Positions 26,838 through 35,305 of a stretch of 64,000 nucleotides of DNA are shown one piece after another; position 1 is the first letter of the stretch; each line of letters opens with the position of its first letter. The translations under genes were made by a program, and so were the position numbers. The notes under the pieces were generated by a model. The model ran no database searches, had not been told where the DNA came from, and was given only the letters and a program-made list of their open reading frames with translations. Source of the DNA: UBA5794 sp963714375 (GTDB lineage: Bacteria > Actinomycetota > Acidimicrobiia > Spongiisociales > UBA5794). The DNA lies in assembly GCA_963714375.1 (NCBI GenBank), contig CAVQOG010000008.1, positions 620,001-684,000 of the forward strand, written 5' to 3'.

Positions 26838-27590
26838 TCAGCCAGAATACCGGGCCTCAATCGCCGCCGACATGAACGCCGCAAGGCCAGCACCGGCCTT
26901 GTCGATGTTGGCCGTAAACCGTGAATCTTGGACATACATCTGGCCGAGGCCCTCATGGATCTCGGGTGTGCACTCGTAGAACCACCTGCTGATGTGGGCT
27001 CTATGGGCATCAACCGCTTTCGATGTCCGTACGTCATCAGAGGAAACACCCTCGGCCATCAGAGAAAGGAAGAGATCATCGACCGTCGACGCATCCGCCT
27101 TGATGTTCTCCCAATCGGTCTTTGTATAGGAGGCTGTTCGGCTCGCCGATTGTGCATATTCATCGGTGCCGCCCCACCGCTCCCGGGTCTCCTCCTCGTG
27201 CTCGGACGGGTCGAAGTCGCCAAACACGCTCAGCGAATCTTCAGCATTCATGGTTGTTCCCTTTCGTTCTTCGGCTATCGCCTTGTCGATCATGTCGGTG
27301 ATGCCTCGCAAACGTTGGATGCGATCGGTCAGTTGTAGTCGTTCGCGTAGGAGGGCTGCTGCGGGATCGACGTGATCGTCGAGGATGGATGCGATCTCCC
27401 CGAGACTGAGACCGAGTTCGCGGTACACGAGGACCGTCCGGAGCCGTTCTAGGTCCGAGTCGCTGTAGATCCGGTAGCCGTTTGTTCCGCGGTCGGACGG
27501 CACGAGGAGTCCAATGTCGTCGTAGTGGTGGAGGGTTCGGACGGTTAGGCCAGAAATCCGGGCAACGTTTCCGATTGTTCGCATGGTCAT
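26838..27590 (-). CDS. MerR-family regulator with TipAS ligand-binding domain
   Basis: A 250-residue regulator. Residues about 3-75 are the MerR winged helix (ISGLTVRTLHHYDDIGLL) and 76-115 the dimerising coiled coil. Residues about 130-250 form the TipAS domain (PF07739), including the WFYECTPEIHEGLGQMYV segment. That segment holds a Cys at the place where TipA bonds covalently to thiopeptides. The likely role is multidrug sensing and self-activation. ATG 27590 is selected because it sits 6 nt after the -10 of a 19-bp-spacer promoter. Confidence 0.88.
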   Translation of the reverse strand: MTMRTIGNVARISGLTVRTLHHYDDIGLLVPSDRGTNGYRIYSDSDLERLRTVLVYRELGLSLGEIASILDDHVDPAAALLRERLQLTDRIQRLRGITDMIDKAIAEERKGTTMNAEDSLSVFGDFDPSEHEEETRERWGGTDEYAQSASRTASYTKTDWENIKADASTVDDLFLSLMAEGVSSDDVRTSKAVDAHRAHISRWFYECTPEIHEGLGQMYVQDSRFTANIDKAGAGLAAFMSAAIEARYSG

Positions 27591-27596
27591 AGCTCG

Positions 27597-27627
27597 ACCA
27601 TAGACCATGACGTTACGTGAAGGTCAA
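27597..27627 (-). promoter_or_regulatory. MerR-type promoter/operator with 19-bp spacer
   Basis: On the minus strand, TTGACC (27627-27622) and TATGGT (27602-27597) are separated by exactly 19 bp. The spacer holds an imperfect dyad, GACCTTCACGT-A-ACGTCATGGTC. Overlong spacers with a central dyad are the hallmark of MerR-activated promoters. This indicates autoregulation and a leaderless transcript starting near 27590. Confidence 0.75.
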
Positions 27628-27673
27628 GGGGCTTTTCAGAAGTTTCATCGGTCTTCCGGCTTCGCTTCTCCAT

Positions 27674-27831
27674 CCCGTCCTCCGCTTACGGGGGGACGCG
27701 CCGCGCGCAGCGAGGGGCAGGGGGGCTTCTGAGGTCGGAAACCCGAAGCGGGTTCCTCAGAGTCCAGCAAGCTGGACTCTTGACTTTCTGAATCGGTCAT
27801 CGGACATCGGGAACCCGAAGCGTATTAGCTG
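27674..27831. repeat. Composite intergenic repeat, copy 2
   Basis: Carries the GC-rich block (CCCGTCC...GGGGGGAC...GGGGCAGGGGGGC, 27674-27726), a GGAAACCCGAAGCGGGTTCC hairpin (27738-27756), the hairpin GAGTCCAGC-AA-GCTGGACTC (27760-27779) and CGGTCATCGGACATCGG. The order matches copy 1 at 24961-25179. It lies between the merR promoter and the end of the next minus-strand gene. Confidence 0.7.
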
Positions 27832-28263
27832 TCAGGCTGAGCTGCTGCTTCCGAAGAGACGTTTCAGGAGTACGAACCCGCCGACTACTGCGGCGAGGGC
27901 TACAACAGCCTTCCGCGCATCGACCTTGATGGTTGCATCGCCCTCGATGGTTCCAGCGAAGAGGAATCCGATCGTGCTGTTCTCCGCCTTTACGGTGTCG
28001 GCGATCGCGATGCCTGCGGTTGCGGATGCGAGTTCCACGTTGTCTGCGCTGACAATTCCCACGCCAGCCATATGAAACGAGGCGTTCTTGGCCTCTGCGA
28101 TGAGAACGCCACCCTGGCTTACGCTGAGGTACTCGGTGGAAGCAGTTTGGATACCACCTTGTGTCACGTTGACGGTGGTCGCTTGCACGACCCCGGCGCC
28201 ACCTTGGTTGATTTCGACGGTGTCTGCGCTGACCTCGTCGATGACCTGAATGTCTTGGTCCAT
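27832..28263 (-). CDS. Beta-solenoid-like repeat protein with C-terminal membrane anchor
   Basis: A 143-residue protein built from about six imperfect repeats of some 16-20 residues with the pattern V-x-V-x-QGG (EINQGGAGVVQATTVNVTQ, then YLSVSQGGVLIAEAK). This periodicity suggests a small beta-helix, reminiscent of bactofilins, but I cannot assign that family. A C-terminal membrane helix (AVVALAAVVGGFVLL) and short basic tail follow. The ATG at 28263 has GAGGA upstream; the longer frame to 28341 lacks support. The function is unknown. Confidence 0.65.
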   Translation of the reverse strand: MDQDIQVIDEVSADTVEINQGGAGVVQATTVNVTQGGIQTASTEYLSVSQGGVLIAEAKNASFHMAGVGIVSADNVELASATAGIAIADTVKAENSTIGFLFAGTIEGDATIKVDARKAVVALAAVVGGFVLLKRLFGSSSSA

Positions 28264-28320
28264 TGTCAGTCCTCGATTCGACAGTTCAGATTCTCGGTAC
28301 CCGATTCTACCGGGCGACGA

Positions 28321-28364
28321 ACCCTGGGCTCCACTCGACATATATGTCCAACTGAGCCCAGGGT
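28321..28364. promoter_or_regulatory. Inverted repeat with palindromic centre upstream of the beta-repeat gene
   Basis: ACCCTGGGCTC (28321-28331) pairs perfectly with 28354-28364. Between the arms lies the perfect 12-bp palindrome GACATATATGTC (28337-28348). It is 58 nt upstream of the gene starting at 28263. It could be an operator or a terminator for the RRM gene. Confidence 0.45.
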
Positions 28365-28390
28365 ACGCGCCGATGTTGGGCTGAACGCGA

Positions 28391-28420
28391 CGAAGGGGAT
28401 GCCTGTTGGCATCCCCTTCG
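28391..28420. terminator. 13-bp perfect hairpin downstream of the RRM gene
   Basis: CGAAGGGGATGCC and GGCATCCCCTTCG pair over a TGTT loop, 16 nt past the stop codon of the minus-strand RRM gene. There is no strong U-tract on the minus strand. Confidence 0.55.
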
Positions 28421-28436
28421 CAGTGTTTGTCTGGAC

Positions 28437-28697
28437 CTAGTAGCGCGGACGGCGCTCTTGGCGTTCCTGTGCCTCATTGACACGGAGATTACGTCCGTCC
28501 ATCTCCTGGCCATCAAGCTCTTGCATCGCCTTGCGAGCGTCATCATCTGCCATTTCGACAAATGCGAAGCCGCGCGAGCGGCCCGTCTCTCGGTCGGTGA
28601 TCAGGGCGCATGATTCAACAGCACCCAGTGCTTCAAAGGTCGTGCGTACCGATTCTTCGGTTGCACTCCATGGGAGGTTTCCCACGTATAGTCTCAT
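28437..28697 (-). CDS. Single-RRM RNA-binding protein
   Basis: An 86-residue protein made of one RNA recognition motif. RNP2 is LYVGNL at residues 3-8 and RNP1 is RGFAFVEM near 43. The tail is short and basic (QERQERRPRY). Such glycine-poor bacterial RRM proteins resemble cyanobacterial Rbp proteins and bind single-stranded RNA, often under cold stress. The ATG at 28697 places RNP2 at the normal distance. The gene is monocistronic between hairpins. Confidence 0.88.
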   Translation of the reverse strand: MRLYVGNLPWSATEESVRTTFEALGAVESCALITDRETGRSRGFAFVEMADDDARKAMQELDGQEMDGRNLRVNEAQERQERRPRY

Positions 28698-28982
28698 TCT
28701 TCCGGCTCCGTTCGATTGGAAGCCCACGGCCGCTGTCTCTGAACTCCGTCGGAAGTCGACTCAAGCTGAAAAATCGGGCTGGGGTTACTAACGACGGTGA
28801 GGTTAGCCCATTGTGAGCCAAGTGCGCACACATGTTGTGGAATATCGAAGCGGTGTTCTCATATCCGCGGGCTGGCATGCAGACCCCACCCATACCTGCC
28901 GGGACGACTTCACTTGGCCGGTGCCCTTCGTGCTAGCGTGTCGGCGCGGGACTCGTGTCCTCGACTGAGAGGAGACGTTGAG

Positions 28983-30554
28983 GTGATTGATCACACTGTT
29001 GAGATAGATACGAACGAACTCACGTTTGCGCCAATATTCAATGCTGCTGTGCCGTTCATCGATCGGCACATCTCTGAAGGTCGGGGGGCGAAGGTCGCAA
29101 TCCGCACCAACCATGGCGAGGATGTTTCGTACGCAGACCTTGCGGCTGGTGTGAACAAAGCTGGCAACGCGCTCCTGTCCCTCGGCCTCGAGCGCGGTGA
29201 TCGGGTCCTGATGATTGTCAAGGACGACCCTGCCTTCTACTACGCCTTTTGGGGTGCCATCAAGGCCGGCCTCGTACCCGTTCCCCTCAACACGCTGTTG
29301 CGTGCAAAGGACTACTCGTTCGTCCTTGAGGACTCCGGCGCCAGCGTCCTCATCTGGTCCCCGGAATACGATGCCGAAGTGATTCCGGCACTGGAAGCCG
29401 TCGAATCCGGTCCCACTCACCTCATCCAGACCGAAGGTGACGGCGCAACGTTCCGGTCGATGCTCGCCGATGCTTCAGCCGATCTGAATCCGGTGGCAAC
29501 CTCTGCAATGGATGATTGCTTCTGGCTGTACTCGTCCGGCTCAACCGGCAACCCGAAAGGGGCTGTACACCGCCACCGCGACATGGTCGTGACATCTCAG
29601 AGATACGGCATCGAGACGCTCGGGGCACGCGAGGATGACGTGTTTTTTTCCGCGGCCAAACTGTTCTTTGCGTACGGACTGGGGAACGCTATGACGTTCC
29701 CCCTTTGGGTCGGGGGCACCGCCATCCTCTTTGACGGTCGTCCGGACCCGACGACCACGTTCGACATGATCGAACGGTTTCATCCAACGCTCTATTTCGG
29801 GGTTCCAACTCTGTACGCAGCCCAACTCGCTGAATACGATCAACACAACCCGGACACCTCATCGGTGCGCATGTGTGTCTCTGCAGGTGAGGCCCTTCCG
29901 CCAGACATCCTGAATCGTTGGAAGGAGCGCACCAACCTCGACATTCTTGACGGCATCGGTTCGACGGAGTTGCTCCACATCTTCATCTCCAACGTTGCAG
30001 ACGACATTCGTCCCGGGGCGACAGGTCGGCCTGTTCCGGGATACCAGGGCAGAATTGTCGATGAAGCTGGCGAGGAAGTCCCAGCAGGCACAGCAGGACG
30101 ATTGCTGATGTGTGGTCCATCGGTTGCGCGGGTGTACTGGAACAATCCAGCCAAGACCGAAGCCACCATGCTCGGTGATGATTGGATCGATACGGGTGAC
30201 ACGTATGTGCTCGATGAGGATGGGTACTTCTGGTACCAGGGTCGTAGCGACGACATGATGAAGGTCGGCGGCATCTGGACATCCCCGTTCGAGATCGAGG
30301 CCAAGCTCATGGAGCACCCGCTCGTCCTCGAAGCAGCGATTGTCGGTCGGACTGACGACTCGGACCTCCTGAAGCCAGCTGCCATGGTTGTACTCACGGA
30401 TCCGTCTGCAGCCGGAGAGGATCTCGAGCATGAGCTCCGAACTCTGTGCAAGAAGGGCCTTGCTCCGTACAAGTACCCACGGTGGATCGAGTTCGTAGAC
30501 GAGCTCCCCAAGACAGCAACGGGCAAGATCCAACGCTTCAAGTTGCGGAAGTGA
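28983..30554 (+). CDS. bclA: Benzoate-CoA ligase
   Basis: A 523-residue adenylate-forming enzyme converting benzoate, ATP and CoA to benzoyl-CoA. Family hallmarks are the N-terminal FNAAVPFIDRHISEGRG, the AMP-binding loop YSSGSTGNPKGAVHRH, DTGDTYVLDEDGYFWYQGRSD-type C-terminal hinge sequence and the catalytic Lys in TATGKIQRFKLRK. The GTG at 28983 has AGGAG 8 nt upstream and matches the family start; the longer upstream frame is rejected. It heads a locus with a transporter, boxC and boxB, which fixes benzoate or a close analogue as the substrate. Confidence 0.88.
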   Translation: MIDHTVEIDTNELTFAPIFNAAVPFIDRHISEGRGAKVAIRTNHGEDVSYADLAAGVNKAGNALLSLGLERGDRVLMIVKDDPAFYYAFWGAIKAGLVPVPLNTLLRAKDYSFVLEDSGASVLIWSPEYDAEVIPALEAVESGPTHLIQTEGDGATFRSMLADASADLNPVATSAMDDCFWLYSSGSTGNPKGAVHRHRDMVVTSQRYGIETLGAREDDVFFSAAKLFFAYGLGNAMTFPLWVGGTAILFDGRPDPTTTFDMIERFHPTLYFGVPTLYAAQLAEYDQHNPDTSSVRMCVSAGEALPPDILNRWKERTNLDILDGIGSTELLHIFISNVADDIRPGATGRPVPGYQGRIVDEAGEEVPAGTAGRLLMCGPSVARVYWNNPAKTEATMLGDDWIDTGDTYVLDEDGYFWYQGRSDDMMKVGGIWTSPFEIEAKLMEHPLVLEAAIVGRTDDSDLLKPAAMVVLTDPSAAGEDLEHELRTLCKKGLAPYKYPRWIEFVDELPKTATGKIQRFKLRK

Positions 30555-30694
30555 AGCCCTGGTAACAACCAGAGCGTGGAATATGTGTTGGGAGAACCTT
30601 CCACACCCGAGTTGCTAAGTGATGCGCATAAGAATTACCATCCGCTGACGTCACCAGTGCGAGGTGCGTGTTTTTCGATCAGGAGACAATGAAC

Positions 30695-31981
30695 ATGAAA
30701 CGAAGATGGCTCATACCAATGAGCTTCGTCCTTGCACTTGCCATGGTGCTCAGCGCATGTAGTTCGGACGATGCAGACGATACAACCACGACAGCGGCAC
30801 CCACGGACACAACCGTGGCTGACACTGCTACAACCACGACAGCGGCACCCACGGACACAACCGTGGCTAACACCGATCCGATCAAGATCGGCATGCTGAC
30901 TTCACTCACAGCGACGTTTGCCCCCTGGGGCGTTTCGGTGCGTGACGGCATGCTGCTCGCCGCGAATGAAATCAACGCCGCCGGCGGTGTGAACGGACGC
31001 ATGATCGAATTGGTCGAACGCGACACCCAGTCCAACCCCGAAGAGGGCGTTGCCGGCTTCGAACGTATGGTTGAAGACGGTGTTGTTGCAGCAGCCGGCG
31101 TGATCTCGAGCGATGTCGCATTGTCGACCGCTCGTGTCGCTGAGGAACTCCATGTTCCGCTGTTCCTTGTCAAGGCGGGGACGGACGCTGCTCTGACAAC
31201 TGATAGTCGATACACGTTCCGTACGTGTCTGGTTGCCGCACCGATGGTGACCGGTCCTCTGGCACAGTATGTCGAGGCTGAGGGCATCACGAAGGTCGGT
31301 GCGATTGTTGCAGACTACGCGTGGGGCCAAGCCATCAAGTCCGCACTCGAGGCATCGTTCGCCGATGCCGACGGCGTCGAGCTCCAGATCGAGGTTGCTC
31401 CGGTTCCAGAGCAGGACTTCTCGTCCTATCTCCGGAAGCTCCAAGACTTCGGTGCCGAGATCCTCGTTGCAACCGGTCATCCACCGGGAGGCGTGGCGAT
31501 CACAGGGCAGTCGGCTGACTTCGGGATGGACATCCCAGTTACCGGTTCGTGGAATCCGATCGCACTCATCGTGAATGCTGTTGGTGAGCAGGCAATCGAC
31601 CGATATGCGGACTTTGCCTGTGTCGACTACGACGATCCCGAGTACCAGGACCTTGCACGGCGGTATCTCGCCATGTCGGACAACCCGTTCATGGAAGACG
31701 ATGCAGTTGCCGGGTTCGGCATCGTGCACGCAGTCGCAGAGGCAGTCGGAGCCGTTGGTGATGACCCTGTCGCTGTCGCGCAGTACATGCATGACAACAG
31801 CTTCGATATTCCTGGCTACTCGTTCCCACTGAGCTGGACCGAGTGGGGTGAGATCGCGGAGGCACAGCCGACGTTCACCATCATGCGTGAAATGACGCCA
31901 CCCGATGGAGTCAACCCTGGCGCCAACTGGTATCCAGAGCTGCTCATCAAGGCGCAGCCGCTTGAGCCGTACGTTCCATAA
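30695..31981 (+). CDS. Branched-chain-amino-acid-type ABC substrate-binding lipoprotein (likely benzoate)
   Basis: A 428-residue lipoprotein with lipobox VLSAC, a Thr-rich spacer containing a duplicated 16-residue unit, and a periplasmic-binding fold of the LivK family (KIGMLTSLTATFAPWGVSV start, then DGMLLAANEINAAGGVNGR). Homologues in aromatic catabolic loci bind aromatic acids. Given the ligase and box genes on both sides, benzoate is the expected ligand (inference). ATG 30695 lies 9 nt after AGGAG; the ATG 6 nt earlier is too close. Confidence 0.85.
   Translation: MKRRWLIPMSFVLALAMVLSACSSDDADDTTTTAAPTDTTVADTATTTTAAPTDTTVANTDPIKIGMLTSLTATFAPWGVSVRDGMLLAANEINAAGGVNGRMIELVERDTQSNPEEGVAGFERMVEDGVVAAAGVISSDVALSTARVAEELHVPLFLVKAGTDAALTTDSRYTFRTCLVAAPMVTGPLAQYVEAEGITKVGAIVADYAWGQAIKSALEASFADADGVELQIEVAPVPEQDFSSYLRKLQDFGAEILVATGHPPGGVAITGQSADFGMDIPVTGSWNPIALIVNAVGEQAIDRYADFACVDYDDPEYQDLARRYLAMSDNPFMEDDAVAGFGIVHAVAEAVGAVGDDPVAVAQYMHDNSFDIPGYSFPLSWTEWGEIAEAQPTFTIMREMTPPDGVNPGANWYPELLIKAQPLEPYVP
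30781..30868 (+). repeat. 48-bp tandem duplication in the lipoprotein linker
   Basis: A 40-nt stretch beginning at 30781 is repeated exactly from 30829, giving a 48-nt period and two copies of the TTTTAAPTDTTVA linker. It lengthens the spacer between the lipid anchor and the binding domain. Confidence 0.85.
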
Positions 31982-31988
31982 CTAGTGG

Positions 31989-32729
31989 ATGGCAGTACTT
32001 GAGCTAGACGAGCTCCAGAAACACTTCGGCGGGCTTCCCGCCGTGGACGGTGTGACATTTGGGTTCAACGATGGCGAGATTCTCGCCATCGTTGGGCCCA
32101 ACGGAGCTGGCAAGAGCACGCTGCTCAAGACGATCATGGGAATCCATCCCGCGACGAGCGGGACGATTCTCTTTGAGGGAGTTGACATCACAAAGATGTC
32201 AACTCACCGCATCCGGCAGGCCGGCATTGCAATGGTTCTCCAGACACCTCGGGTGTTCGCATCGCTGAGCGTGCGAGAAAACGTTCTGGTAGGGGCGATG
32301 TTTGCAAACCCGGACCGAGTGTCTGATGCCGCAGCCTACGAGGAGGCAAATGCAGCGCTCGCGTTCGTCGGGCTTGCGGACAAGGCCGATCTCGGCATCG
32401 AGCAGCTGAACCTTCACGAGCAACGCTATGTCGACCTTGCGCGTGCGATTGCCGGTCGGCCGCGACTTCTCCTGCTTGACGAGGTGATGGCGGGACTCAA
32501 CGATGTGGAGACGCAAGCATCGATTGAGATGATCCGCACCGCCCGAGATCGATTCGGCGTCACCGTCATCTGGGTGGAACACGTCATGAAGGCGGTCATG
32601 AGCCTCGCCGAACGCATTGCGGTGCTCGATTTCGGAAGGCTGCTCACCAGCGGCGACCCCCAGACGGTGATGAGAGACCCTGCGGTCATCACAGCCTATC
32701 TTGGCGGGAAGGCGCTTCCGGATGCTTGA
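31989..32729 (+). CDS. ABC transporter ATP-binding protein, LivG type
   Basis: A 246-residue ATPase of the branched-chain amino acid/aromatic acid importer. Walker A is GPNGAGKSTLL and Walker B is LLLLDEVMAGL. The signature loop reads LNLHEQRYVDLARA in place of LSGGQ, a known LivG-type variation. The C-terminus has VMRDPAVITAYLGG. It starts 7 nt after the binding-protein gene and overlaps the next ATPase gene by 8 nt. Confidence 0.9.
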   Translation: MAVLELDELQKHFGGLPAVDGVTFGFNDGEILAIVGPNGAGKSTLLKTIMGIHPATSGTILFEGVDITKMSTHRIRQAGIAMVLQTPRVFASLSVRENVLVGAMFANPDRVSDAAAYEEANAALAFVGLADKADLGIEQLNLHEQRYVDLARAIAGRPRLLLLDEVMAGLNDVETQASIEMIRTARDRFGVTVIWVEHVMKAVMSLAERIAVLDFGRLLTSGDPQTVMRDPAVITAYLGGKALPDA

Positions 32730-33420
32730 GATTTCTGCCCTCGCCGCGGGGTACAACGGAAAAGCGGTAATCCACGATGTGTCGGTTGATGTTTCAGACG
32801 GCGAGGTCGTCGCAATCATCGGTTCCAACGGTGCAGGCAAATCAACGCTTCTGAGGGCCGTGTGTGGACTCATTCCGGTTCTTGCAGGTGATGTGATCTA
32901 TGACGGTCGGTCAATAGCGAACCGCCGGGTCCACGAAACGGCACGGGGCGGTGTGGCATTCGTACCGGCAGAGCGACATCTGTTTCCGGGAATGACTGTT
33001 GATGAGAATCTGGCGCTTGGGGCTTACCCCCAGAAAGTTGATTCGGTTCGCCAGGAACTGGTATTTGAGTTGTTCCCGCGCCTCAGGGAACGACAGCGGC
33101 AACTTGCCGGAACCATGAGCGGGGGCGAGCAGCAGATGCTTGCCGTTGCACGAGCATTGATGTCGCTTCCGAAGCTTCTGATCCTTGACGAGCCAACGAC
33201 GGGTATAGCCCCAAGTCTTGCGGCAAACGCCTACGAGTCGATCGCGACACTCCGCGACCACGGCATTGCGGTGCTGGTCGCCGAACAGCAGGTTCCGTTG
33301 GTTCTCAGCATCGCCGATCGTGGCTACGTCCTCGAAAACGGTGCGATCCAACTCCAAGGCTCGGCCGCAGACCTTCGCGACAATCCGTTGGTTCGACAGG
33401 CATATCTGGGGGTTGCGTGA
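32722..33420 (+). CDS. ABC transporter ATP-binding protein, LivF type
   Basis: A 232-residue ATPase pairing with the LivG-type subunit. Walker A GSNGAGKSTLL, signature MSGGEQQMLAVARAL and Walker B LLILDEPTTG are intact. The ATG at 32722 gives the family start (MLEISALAAGYN), with overlap of the upstream gene by 8 nt and of the permease gene by 4 nt. Confidence 0.92.
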   Translation: MLEISALAAGYNGKAVIHDVSVDVSDGEVVAIIGSNGAGKSTLLRAVCGLIPVLAGDVIYDGRSIANRRVHETARGGVAFVPAERHLFPGMTVDENLALGAYPQKVDSVRQELVFELFPRLRERQRQLAGTMSGGEQQMLAVARALMSLPKLLILDEPTTGIAPSLAANAYESIATLRDHGIAVLVAEQQVPLVLSIADRGYVLENGAIQLQGSAADLRDNPLVRQAYLGVA

Positions 33421-34277
33421 CGGCAGCAATCCTTGATGGCCTGGTTCTCGGACTCCAGTTCGGGCTGCTCGGTGTCGGGCTCACGATCGTGTACGGGATG
33501 GGTGGAGTACTCAACCTGGCGTACGGACAGATGGCTGTGGCATCGGCCATTGTCGTATCTGTCGCCATGCGGTGGGGTTTGCCCTTGGGGCCAGCGATAG
33601 CTCTTGGCATCCTGACCGGCGCCGGGATCGGGCTTGTCCTCAATTTGACGATTATGCGCCCCGTGTATCGCAGGCGGGGGGATCAGCGAGTGTTGCTCAG
33701 CATCCTCCTCACGATCGGTGTCGCCTTCATCATCAACGGCTTCTTGGTGTGGAAGCTTCCCATCGAGGCGCTCGGCATCCGAATCGCCGGAGATGCCGTG
33801 CGAATTCTCGGTGTTCCGATGAGACGAGGCAGCCTTGTCGCATCGGCCATCGTGATCCTGGCGGGGGCCAGCCTCATCTGGTTCTTCCGCAGAACCACCG
33901 TGGGCAAATCCGTACGGTCGGTGATCCAGGACGAGGTCGGCGCCAGACTGTGCGGCGTCAACCCTGCCGCAGTTCGCATGCTCATCTTCACACTCAGCGG
34001 TGCCATCGCTGGGCTCGTGGCTGTAACACGATCGATGACGAGCCCGGTTCCTGTGAGCGAGGGATTCTCCCTCACCATCCTCGCGCTTCTCGTGACCGTC
34101 GTCGGTGGGCTCGGGAGCGTCAAGGGAGCCTTGGCAGCCGGCCTCATCCTCGGACTCGTCAACGCCATGAGTTCGTACTACATCGGTTCCTATGTCACCA
34201 CGATCATTCTGCTGTTGGCCGCCGCGCTGACGATTCTGTTGCGTCCGTCCGGACTGTTCGGGGAACGTGGATCATGA
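33417..34277 (+). CDS. ABC transporter permease, LivH type
   Basis: A 286-residue permease with about eight membrane segments. The N-terminus ILDGLVLGLQFGLLGVGLT and the following YGMGGVLNLAYGQM are characteristic of LivH. The coupling-loop Glu-Ala-Ala-like region lies around GVNPAAVRMLIFTLSG. A GTG start overlaps the livF-type stop (GTGA); its stop overlaps the next ATG (ATGA). Confidence 0.9.
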   Translation: MTAAILDGLVLGLQFGLLGVGLTIVYGMGGVLNLAYGQMAVASAIVVSVAMRWGLPLGPAIALGILTGAGIGLVLNLTIMRPVYRRRGDQRVLLSILLTIGVAFIINGFLVWKLPIEALGIRIAGDAVRILGVPMRRGSLVASAIVILAGASLIWFFRRTTVGKSVRSVIQDEVGARLCGVNPAAVRMLIFTLSGAIAGLVAVTRSMTSPVPVSEGFSLTILALLVTVVGGLGSVKGALAAGLILGLVNAMSSYYIGSYVTTIILLLAAALTILLRPSGLFGERGS

Positions 34278-35305
34278 CGGACAACCTTGATTCCACCACC
34301 GGTCTTCGGCGTGTGCGGCGTCCCCTGCTCGGGGATCGTTTCGGATCCGGATTCCTGCCGTACGCTGCGATCGCGGTCACAGCCATTCTCTTGTCGCTTC
34401 TGCCGCTTTGGATTGGCGACTCGCGCTCGCTCATCGGTGTCGCGGCCGGCGGGTTGCTGTTTGCGTGCTACGCCATAGCGTTCAACCTCATCTTCGGAAG
34501 CACAGACCAGTTGTTCCTCGCCGTCGGTGCCCTCGCCGGTGTTGGGGCCTATACCTCGGCAATCACCAGCGATCAGGTGGGGCTGCCTCTTCCCGTTTCG
34601 ATCGTCCTCGGCACGCTGGCTGCAATGGTGATCAGCGGATTGTTCAGCTGGATCGCGGTTCGCCGATCACTCGGCATCATTTTTACCGGCATCGTCACGT
34701 TGACGTTCTCGCTCGCGTTCGACAACCTGCTTCTGGGCCAACGCTCGCTCACCGGGGGCGAAACCGGAATGGTGATTGAGGCCGGTGAAGGTGCGTTCTT
34801 CCGCGGACAAGTACCGCCGTACTACGTCTTCCTTGTCCTAATGGTCGCATTCCTGATTGCATACGTCGTGATCCATCGGTCGCAGATGGGCTGGGCGTTC
34901 CGGGCGTTGCGTGACGACGAGCTGTCCGCGGAGCTGTCGGGGGTCGATGTCGCGAAGTACCGGATCTATGCCGGGGCGATCGGTGGTGCGATGCTTGGTC
35001 TCGCCGGTGCTCTGTGGGCCCACGTCGAAGGCTTCATAAGTCCAGCTACCTTCACGTTTGTTCACGTCGATGTAGAGGTTCTTGTGATGCTGGTGTTTGG
35101 CGGTATCGGGACCTTGCTCGGGCCCGTCATCGGAGCAGCGTTCTTTACATATCTCGGTGAGGTACTCGCGTCGTTCAGTCAGCTCAGGCTCATCGTTGAA
35201 GGTGTCCTCTTGATCATTCTCTTCCTCGCCCTTCCACAAGGCGTCGTTGGCGCTTTTCGAGCCGGTATCGCAAGGCTTCGCAAAACGGGTAGGGAGTCAC
35301 CATGA
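34274..35305 (+). CDS. ABC transporter permease, LivM type
   Basis: A 343-residue permease. After a 30-residue hydrophilic start come several membrane helices. The FNLIFGSTDQLFLAVGALAG segment and the loop WAFRALRDDELSAELSGVDV are typical of LivM. It pairs with the LivH-type subunit to form the channel. The ATG at 34274 overlaps the preceding stop, and its stop overlaps the start of the stress-protein gene. Confidence 0.9.
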   Translation: MTDNLDSTTGLRRVRRPLLGDRFGSGFLPYAAIAVTAILLSLLPLWIGDSRSLIGVAAGGLLFACYAIAFNLIFGSTDQLFLAVGALAGVGAYTSAITSDQVGLPLPVSIVLGTLAAMVISGLFSWIAVRRSLGIIFTGIVTLTFSLAFDNLLLGQRSLTGGETGMVIEAGEGAFFRGQVPPYYVFLVLMVAFLIAYVVIHRSQMGWAFRALRDDELSAELSGVDVAKYRIYAGAIGGAMLGLAGALWAHVEGFISPATFTFVHVDVEVLVMLVFGGIGTLLGPVIGAAFFTYLGEVLASFSQLRLIVEGVLLIILFLALPQGVVGAFRAGIARLRKTGRESP

